DNA of 64,000 bases from Eucommia ulmoides (lineage: Eukaryota > Streptophyta > Magnoliopsida > Garryales > Eucommiaceae), in assembly GCA_016647705.1 (NCBI GenBank), contig CM028328.1:42415429-42479428 (forward strand), given 5' to 3'. A program made the translations under genes and the position numbers. Below, in pieces: positions 57,755 to 64,000 of this stretch. How positions within the stretch are numbered: the stretch's first letter is position 1; every line of letters begins with the position of its first letter. Below the pieces are notes generated by a model. It was not told where the DNA came from and made no database searches. It was given only the letters and a program-made list of their open reading frames with translations.

Positions 57755-59534
57755 TGAGATACATAGGCAACCCACGTACAGGTTCGGTCATCTGTCTAAA
57801 TAAAAAATTAATTCATCTTAAACAGATTAATTACGTTTCAACCTGATTCCCCGCAAAAACCGGGATACGTAAGCAACTTTTACAAGTTCAGTTGATATAA
57901 AAAATACAAAAAAAAAAAATCCATGTAATGTGTTTTTTTTTTTGTTGTTGGTAGATAAGTAAATATTTCTTGCTTTCTTGCTTTCCTTACATAAAAAAAT
58001 GCATGAAAAAGATAAAAATATTAAAAATGGGAATTATTGTGTTAAACAAAACCAAAGGAAATTACTTGGACTTTGTTTAAACGTGAACATATATTTAGAC
58101 AAAGGTACCGTCTTCGAACCGGTGTCTTGGGATGCTTAGCACCTTCCCCGAGTAAAACTGACCCTAAACCTATAGAAATCTCTCGTAAAAGACCAATTGT
58201 TTCGAGTAAAAACTTGGGTCATTTCAAATAAAATAAATTTTTAAGATCCCGGTAACCTAGTATACCATTTAACCCCATGATAAGAGGTGATTCCTTTTCT
58301 AACATAAATCCTGGCCCAAAGAACGTTTTCAAAACCACGCCTAGAAATTCCCCTGAAAACTCATTTAAAAAATGAACGGATTTTGAGGATTTTGAGAGGG
58401 TGAGATGAAAACTTTGTTTTCCTCATCTTCTCGTGCTTTACTTCCTCTGCTTTCAAAATTCGAGGTGCGTCACCCATCATTAGAGTAACATGGGGATGGA
58501 AAAAGACAGTCATACACTCCCCAGAGCATGTGCCCTAGGGAGTGCGCCAATTGCCTCCACTATAAATAAGGGAAGGCTCATTCCATTTTCATTTGCTAAT
58601 TCCTCATGTCTTGCATTCACTCTCACTCTAAATGCCAAGAACACTTTCTCTCTCTATAAAATATTTCTAAAAAAATTAGATTTTAGTTTTTACAAGTCTT
58701 AAATTCTCTACGACAAGAGATCTAAGAAGAAGAAAAAGAAAAAGCAAACAAAGGAGAAAAATAACCATCCTTCTAAAAGGCAAGGTAAGTTCTCAAAACT
58801 CCTAATTCTTTATGTTTCTTGCTAAAACAAATTCAAACAAAGAAAAACAAACACAAAAAGGATCAAAACCCGATAAAAATAAAAGTTGTTCTCCGAGAAC
58901 GCACAAATTTACTTTCTTGTATTTATTTTTACCGTTATTTACTTTCCGCACTTCACTTTCCACATTTACTTTACTGTCATTTACTTTATCACTGCGTCTT
59001 TTCGCACTTTACATTTACGCATTTTTTTAGCTTGGCCTTAGACTGACACTAAGTCATAATCCTTGGCCTGACACATTTTTTCCCTTTTTCAGTCGAGTCC
59101 TCGGACTGACATTGTACTATATATATACATACACACACACACACACACACATATATATAAATACTTTCTTTTAAATAAAAACATTTTCTCTCCTTAAAAA
59201 TGTGTTTCTTTTTCAAACAAAAAACATTGGTTGGTGTATAAAATTGGTATACACCTTTAGTATAGTCCAGTCTGATGAGAGGTGAGTCCTCTTGCTAAGG
59301 TAAAGTCGGCAATTGAAAATTTCTTAAGTGAGCTGTGTTGGGTCTTGGTAGGACTGGCTTGCTGTATCCAAAGTCCTACTCCTCGGGGAGTAGTACCTAT
59401 AGAAGGTTTGGGCTAGGATTTGTCCCAGCGAAGCCCTTTTAGCATAATAATCAGTGCTCAGAGAGAAGAGGTACAAAAATGCGCTAAGTAAACAAGTGAA
59501 CTCAATGCATGCGCGTAACAAAGTGTACCTCTGG

Positions 59535-59542
59535 CTTTTATA
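59535..59542 (-). promoter_or_regulatory. TATA box in region K
   Basis: TATAAAAG on the minus strand in the context 'ggggctataaaagccag', a strong core-promoter match. Confidence 0.6.
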
Positions 59543-60024
59543 GCCCCTGGTATATATAGACATTGGAGACAATTAGTTGGACCTAAACACGATTAATTAG
59601 TTGAATCCCTATGTGTTAGCCAATAATCCGGGGTGTTTAGGAGAAAAGTGGAGATCTGTGGAGTCCTAGATGAGAAACGAGTTGGAATAGGGAGCTGGTC
59701 GAGGTGAACGGCTGAGCCCCTAAAGTTGGCCACCTGGGGAACCTCCCTGCAGGGCACCTTGCTCAGCTCTGGGTGCAAATAAGATTCTAGGGAGAAGCCG
59801 TAGTTGGTGCATGTTCCAGTATAACTCTTGGATTCTGAAATATATCCATGTCACCACGAATACGGATATGTGGCTGGCTCCCAGATGCTGACTCAGGTGC
59901 CCGAAATTACCCTCATTAGTTGCCCCCAACCCTATGCGACGAGAGAAGCAAGACGGTCAGGGATATCAATTTCAGGCTGAACGGGCATCTTGGAGACTTT
60001 GAAGTATGAGAAACACATCTGATC

Positions 60025-60384
60025 GACGTTTTTCCAAGAGTTAACATTTTCTGGGAAAAGAATCTGAGATAGGTCCCCAAATAGTTGGGGTTCAGGGTTA
60101 AGTAGTACTACAAGGAAACCCTGAATTTTATCGATTTTTTGGGCGACACTTTTTCAATAGTTAATTTTTCCTGAGGAGCCAATTTGGAATAGGCCCTTAT
60201 ACGGCCAGGGTCCGGGGTTTGGTAGCACAACAAGGCGACTCTGAATTTTTTAAATTTTCAGGACGGTACTTTTCCCACCGTTGAACTTTTTCTAAAGAGC
60301 TAATTTGAAATAGGACCCTATATGGCCAAGGTCCGGGGTGTAGCCCACGCGCACGTAGAGCGTGGCTCGGGATGGGCCCAAGCG
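60025..60384. repeat. 120-bp tandem repeat, three copies
   Basis: Copies start at 60025, 60145 and 60265, with shared phrases 'agttaa...ttttct', 'ataggtcc/ataggccc', 'ggtccggggt' and 'accctgaatttt'. The period is 120 bp in both steps. The third copy fades into the GC-rich stretch. Confidence 0.85.
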
Positions 60385-60560
60385 CATAAGGTACATCCAG
60401 CACTGGGCTTGAGTGTGCAGGGCACAGCCCGCGCATGCACAAGGTACGACCCGTGCAGGGCGCAACAAGCAAGTCAAAATTGCCAGGGTCAAGCTGCTGG
60501 CTCATAGAGGTTAGATTCCTAGACGATAGATTTTTTAACTCTACGGTTAAGCATGTTTAG

Positions 60561-61987
60561 TGATAGGTGTAATTTACCTATCTATTTCCAAATCGAACTT
60601 GTTAGTTTTTGAGTATTTTTATAGTGTTTTAATACGTTTTTATTCTTTTTGTTATAAATCAGGTATTTGGGGTGAAAATGGATGAAAATGGATCATAAAT
60701 GATCAAATCGGATAAAGGGTGGTTGAAGAATGGTGAAAAACAAGTATATAGGCTGAATTTTAGAACCTACAGCCCATCGTCGCTACGGTCAAAATACAAA
60801 GAATGGCCTAAACTCTGTAAATCCACCGTCACAGTGATGAGATCTACCACCGCGGTAGTGAAACAACAAGAAACTCTTTGCTTCCATCGTTGTATCTACT
60901 GTTGCAGTAGTAACACTGCCAACATACCTACCACCGCAGCAGTGAAACCCACCGCCGCGTCGGTGACCCCTGTAGTTGTAAAGTAGATTTTTTAGATATT
61001 TTTAGATATTTTGTTCCCTTTATCTTCCTCCCTCATCTCCATTTCGACCATGAGATCTCATACTTAGAATAGATAGATTATAGAGGTTTTTGGGGAGTGC
61101 TCAACCAAATCCGAAGGAGAAGAACACAAAGCGAAGAAGGAGAAACGATCTCAGAGCAGTTTTAGCGACGGATCTTTAGAATACAGCTAAGTTCCTTTAT
61201 TTCTTTCTTTATTTTCTTAACTTTGGTAGTTGGTTTGAGCATGTTTAGCTCATTTATCATTGTATATACAGTTATAGTCATGAGCTAAACTTGGATTATC
61301 TATGGGATTAATATAGTCTATGAAAATATCGTTTGATTGAGTTGTGTTTCTTTAACGGTTGTTCTTCACTAATTCGATTGAGTTTACCAGTTTGTCATGT
61401 TTATATGCTTATTTAGATATACAGAGAAATCGGGGTTTGACACTCGGAAGAGGTAACCCCGAATTTGGAATAGGGTTAAACATGACAAGACGATCTAATG
61501 ACCTGGGAGGGTATTAGAAAGTGCGCAATCCATGACGTTGGGACAAGACTCATGTGACTATGTGTTCTAAGAAATGCTAGAAGGGGATTTTGGCGTTAAC
61601 ATAAAGTCACATATTCATTCACTTGTCACTCAAGAGAGGGAGTGAATGAGTTTATGATACGGATATTGTCGGATAGGTCGAATAACGTTATTGATAACTA
61701 AACGAAACCAAACACATTTTTTTAAATAAAGTTAATCCGTAAATAATCTATTTCCCTAAACATCTCAATATAATAATATAGTTTAATTAGTTTAAGTAGT
61801 TAACTAGATTTGTAATTTATTATAAACCAATTTTTGTCGCCTAAATAAAATTAGGTTATGATAATTACGGTACTCGATAATAATCTCAACCAATCCCTGT
61901 GGATATGACAACCCTTACTCTTCCCATTCTACTAAAACTTGACCCGTACACTTGCGGTGAAAGTAGCGACGTATCTACGTGCTACCA
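60561..61987 (+). repeat. Element D 5' LTR
   Basis: 1427 bp, TGATAGGTGTAATTTACC...GTGCTACCA. The CCACCGCGGTGG-type palindromes lie at 60775-60975, including CTACCACCGCGGTAGTG near 60844 and CCACCGCCGCGTCGGTG near 60948. Confidence 0.9.
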
Positions 61988-61993
61988 AGTTTT

Positions 61994-62011
61994 TGGCGCC
62001 GTTGTTGGGGA
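61994..62011 (+). other. Primer-binding site of element D
   Basis: TGGCGCCGTTGTTGGGGA, one base from the Athila-type consensus, six bases after the LTR. Confidence 0.85.
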
Positions 62012-62145
62012 TTGTGTTTTAGATTGTTGTTGATATTGTGAGTAAATAACTTGATTTTAATTTAGGCATTTATTTTGTTTATAACTTTTCTTTGTAGTTT
62101 TGTTTTTTTAGTTTTTTTTTTGCAGGGTACTTGAAGATGCTAGAT

Positions 62146-62583
62146 CAACAAGTATTTTTGCAATTCTTTCAATGAGATTCTGAGTCGTTTTATTGTGCTT
62201 GGGATCGTTACAAGGAGTTGTTACTCTAGTTCCCAAATCATGGTTTCCTGAGAGAGTGTCAACTATTGAATTTCCTAGACGGGTTACAAGCTACAACCAG
62301 AATATAGGTGGAAGGAGGAAATGGTACCTCCTCTTTCTACGACCTAACCGCGGACGAAGTCTTTTGTTCATTTGAGGACATGATGGGCTTCAATTATCAG
62401 AGTTGGAATTATTCACCAAGTCACCAAATCTTGGGGGATTTTTCCAACACCAGGGCTCCATGGATTGACACTCCAGTTCAAGATGTGGAGTCTTTTCTTG
62501 CCTTGTAGGAAATGTTCGCTACTGTTATAGGAGAGACTCAGATATTCTTGAGGGAAATGAATAATCGGATCAATGAGCATAAG
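62146..62583 (+). pseudogene. Gag fragment of element D
   Basis: The plus-strand frames contain a DSESFYCAWDRYKELL block (about 62176-62225), the signature capsid helix of Athila/Tat gag, followed by FPNHGF and a later SFYDLTADEVFCSFEDM block (62330-62383). The gag start is absent: the leader runs almost directly into mid-capsid sequence, implying an internal deletion. Stops are at about 62175, 62227 and 62506. The fragment ends where element E begins. Confidence 0.75.
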
Positions 62584-63030
62584 TGTCACGTGCCAAACCT
62601 TTCGAGGCTGGAAAATGGACCATGCGGTGCTAACTAGGAGATTGCCTAGTAACAAGTCTGAAGATCAGAGAATCTTTAATAGCGGAAGTGGATTCAATAG
62701 CAACGAGTTTCTCCACAACAACACATGCTAACAATGTAGAAAAGAATATATTTACAATAACATAAACAATTGTATTAATATCAAAGGCTACAAGGTATGA
62801 AAGGTTTGAATGACTTCAAGAGCATGTCCTCCCACATAATACTTTAAGCAAAAAAATACAAGTGACAACAACATACATCATTATGCTCGAGGAGACATAA
62901 TAGGATTTTTCTACAAGAAATGAAAGAAATAAACTAAACTAAGTTAAACTAGTCTAGAAAACAAATGAAAAGGGTTATGATTAAGCAGCCATGTGCGAGA
63001 ACAAGCACTAGATAAGCTAAGACCGTGATA
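62584..63030 (-). repeat. Element E 3' LTR
   Basis: 447 bp; on the minus strand it starts TATCACGGTC (TGTCACGGTC before one change) and ends GGCACGTGACA. The dinucleotide ends and 7-bp inverted termini fit a plant gypsy LTR. Confidence 0.8.
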
Positions 63031-63058
63031 TTCTCCCTCACTTAAGCAGTCAACGTTC

Positions 63059-64000
63059 TCATAGACTTCTTCTGATGATGCTTCGGATTTTGTCTGTGGT
63101 TTGTTGCATCTTCTGTTGTCTTTCGGATAGGTTGGCCTTGTAGAGCTTATCCGCTGAATGAGGATACAGTGGCTGGTCTATGACAATCTCACTGGAGCTC
63201 AAATTAATATCAAAGTACTTGTGCAGATTGAAGCAATAATTAATACTCCTCAGAAAAGTCCACAATTGAGTATCATGCTTAAGAAACTATACGGCGATGT
63301 CCCTGGAAGAGAGAAGTTGGAGTGATGGAGATAAGGTTGTGGAACTCAAAGTTTTATCCACCACATCCACAGTTATACCCATGTTTACCGAAACTCTGAC
63401 CCTCGGTACACAAAGTTTGTATTTCCGTCTTTCTGGATGTAATCCCACCAAAAGAAAATGGGTCTTTGCACCATTGGCTAACATGAAAGCGAATTGGCCC
63501 AATGGGAACTTGATAGTTGTAGATTTTCCCCCATCCGGATGAGAGGGAAACTCCTTTGGAAGTTCTCTTGGAGAAGCAATTCGAGCATTGTCGAACAACC
63601 CTTTTGTTGAAATCAAAAGTGGTATTTGTGGGTTAGTCTCTCCCCCACTAAGTTTTAGAAGGTCATCTAGATATTCCTCCATCTCAAGCTGTAGAGCCAA
63701 AACAAATCTGTCTTTAAAAGAATAATGTGTTGTAGGAATTACGCACGATCAATCTCCCATCATACAAAGCGAATCTACAAAAAGCATTGGGACTGCCTTG
63801 GTGTCCATAAAGAACTCCATCCCCAATATTACTTGAAAATCATCCATGGGAACAATGGTGAAGTTAAGGAACCCATCCCACGGAGCACTCTTTGTATGTA
63901 CTGTGTTGGAGACTCCAACCATGGGGCACGCTTCAGAATTCACAGCCTTCAATCTACCTGAGTACTTCTCAACACATAATCCCAATCGATTAGTTTCCTT
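63059..64000 (-). pseudogene. Protease domain plus unknown C-terminal region, element E
   Basis: One reading frame runs from the window edge (64000) to 63059 with only two stops, TGA at 63746-63748 and TAG at 63284-63286. The first part is the second half of a Ty3/gypsy aspartic protease: YSGRLKAVNSEACP, FLNFTIVPMDDFQVILGMEF and SLCMMG. The catalytic Asp lies beyond the window. Instead of the usual connector and RT, the frame continues for about 230 codons with no domain I recognise (EMEEYLDDLLKLSGGE, then GQFAFMLANGAKTHFLLVG, then a charged SERQQKMQQTTDK tail), followed by the polypurine tract. This could be a non-autonomous gag-protease element with its own tail, or a deletion product. Confidence 0.6.

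Larger units (their letters stand above)
49505..58472 (+). mobile_element. Solo LTR G3, split by element H
   Basis: The plus strand reads TGTAGACATCGCATTTTG...GAGGTGCGTCA, that is, G family in the orientation opposite to G1 and G2. It has a perfect TSD, CCCAT at 49500-49504 and 58473-58477. LTR sequence occupies 49505-51812 and 57760-58472, about 3.0 kb, the size of the G1 LTRs. A TATA box (CTATAAATAG) is at 50712-50721 with a CT-rich leader, and a long (TA)n microsatellite lies at 51391-51459. Confidence 0.92.
48782..59330 (+). mobile_element. LTR J, distant relative of the G family, split by G3
   Basis: It begins TGTAAATACCGCATTTTGTC at 48782, parallel to the G3 start, and runs to 49504, then resumes at 58478 after G3. 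The second part has a TATA box (CTATAAATAAG, 58560-58570), a CT-rich leader and a (TA)(CA) microsatellite at 59117-59159 in the same relative place as in the G LTRs. The right end is not defined; it appears cut near 59330 where region K starts. Confidence 0.6.
59335..60560 (-). mobile_element. LTR-like region K (minus orientation)
   Basis: On the minus strand a TATA box (TATAAAAG, plus 59535-59542) is followed by a leader with 'cttctctctgagcactg' and ends at 'ccaagacccaaca' near 59335, a typical LTR end. Upstream of the TATA box are a 120-bp tandem repeat (60025-60384) and a GC-rich patch (60340-60480). The start of the LTR is not defined because element D begins at 60561. I do not recognise the family. 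Confidence 0.55.
60561..62583 (+). mobile_element. Element D: Athila-like retrotransposon, 5' part
   Basis: It consists of a full LTR (60561-61987), a TGGCGCCGTTGTTGGGGA primer-binding site and a gag fragment, cut at 62583 by element E. Same LTR family as B and B2. It inserted into region K. The right half lies beyond the window. Confidence 0.85.
62584..64000 (-). mobile_element. Element E: 3' part of a gypsy-type element (runs off window)
   Basis: Minus orientation. The 3' LTR (62584-63030) has inverted ends TGTCACG...CGTGATA (one change from perfect), with a polypurine tract AGTGAGGGAGAA at 63031-63042, then a long damaged frame with a protease domain (63059-64000). It inserted into element D gag after CATAAG. 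Only about 700 bp separate the protease from the LTR, so RT, RNase H and integrase are missing. Confidence 0.8.

Noticed and set aside
60197-60507. Overlapping ORFs on both strands in a GC-rich patch
   Set aside because: Several frames are open at once because stops are rare in GC-rich DNA; no domain, and the patch is LTR U3-like.
63297-63542. Plus-strand ORF of 81 codons
   Set aside because: It overlaps the longer minus-strand frame that continues in phase from a clear protease domain, so the minus strand is the better reading.

Overview
This is a plant nuclear genome window, AT-rich and packed with LTR retrotransposons. The evidence is in the sequence: Ty3/gypsy gag-pol remains, plant-type primer-binding sites (TGGCGCC-type and TGGTATCAGAGC), solo LTRs flanked by 5-bp target-site duplications (TSDs), and CAATAT/TATA-type LTR promoters. 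A flowering plant, probably a eudicot, is likely; the species cannot be named from the sequence alone. No intact host gene was found. Essentially all recognisable coding sequence belongs to decayed retrotransposons.

Layout. (1) 1485-20319: element A, a Tat-lineage Ty3/gypsy element on the minus strand (5' LTR at the right). Its gag, protease, RT, RNase H, second (archaeal-type) RNase H and integrase are all degenerate. It is broken by element B (1666-6853), by solo LTR C1 (11663-15112), which itself contains solo LTR C2 (13070-14662), and by solo LTR B2 (17592-18983). (2) 20320-24662: AT-rich flank with a foldback element, microsatellites and one unexplained ORF. (3) 24663-37268: element G1, a 12.6-kb element with ~3-kb LTRs, a perfect AATTT TSD and no recognisable genes (LARD-like). 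(4) 37274-38110: possible host exon fragments. (5) about 38110-46800: element F, a degenerate chromovirus-like gypsy element on the minus strand, cut by solo LTRs F2 (39792-40633) and G2 (43286-46561). (6) 48782-59330: LTR J containing solo LTR G3 (49505-58472), which contains the complete two-LTR element H (51813-57754). (7) 59335-60560: LTR-like region K; 60561-62583: Athila-like element D; 62584-64000: element E, with its 3' LTR and a protease-bearing frame running off the window.

The insertion order can be read from the nests. C2 is younger than C1, which is younger than A. H is younger than G3, which is younger than J. E is younger than D, which is younger than K. F2 and G2 are younger than F.

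The most unusual signal is in the LTR family shared by B, B2, C1, C2 and D. The U3 region just upstream of the TATA box carries an array of short GC-rich palindromes. One subfamily uses a CCACCGC-n-GCGGTGG type, the other CCGCCTAGGCGG. The dyad symmetry is kept while the core sequence changes, and hybrid forms are present inside element B. Other points worth checking are an antisense ORF with its own TATA-like site in A, a protease-plus-unknown-tail frame in E, microsatellites at the same LTR position in five related LTRs, and the same Glu-to-Lys change at the integrase catalytic site in two unrelated elements.
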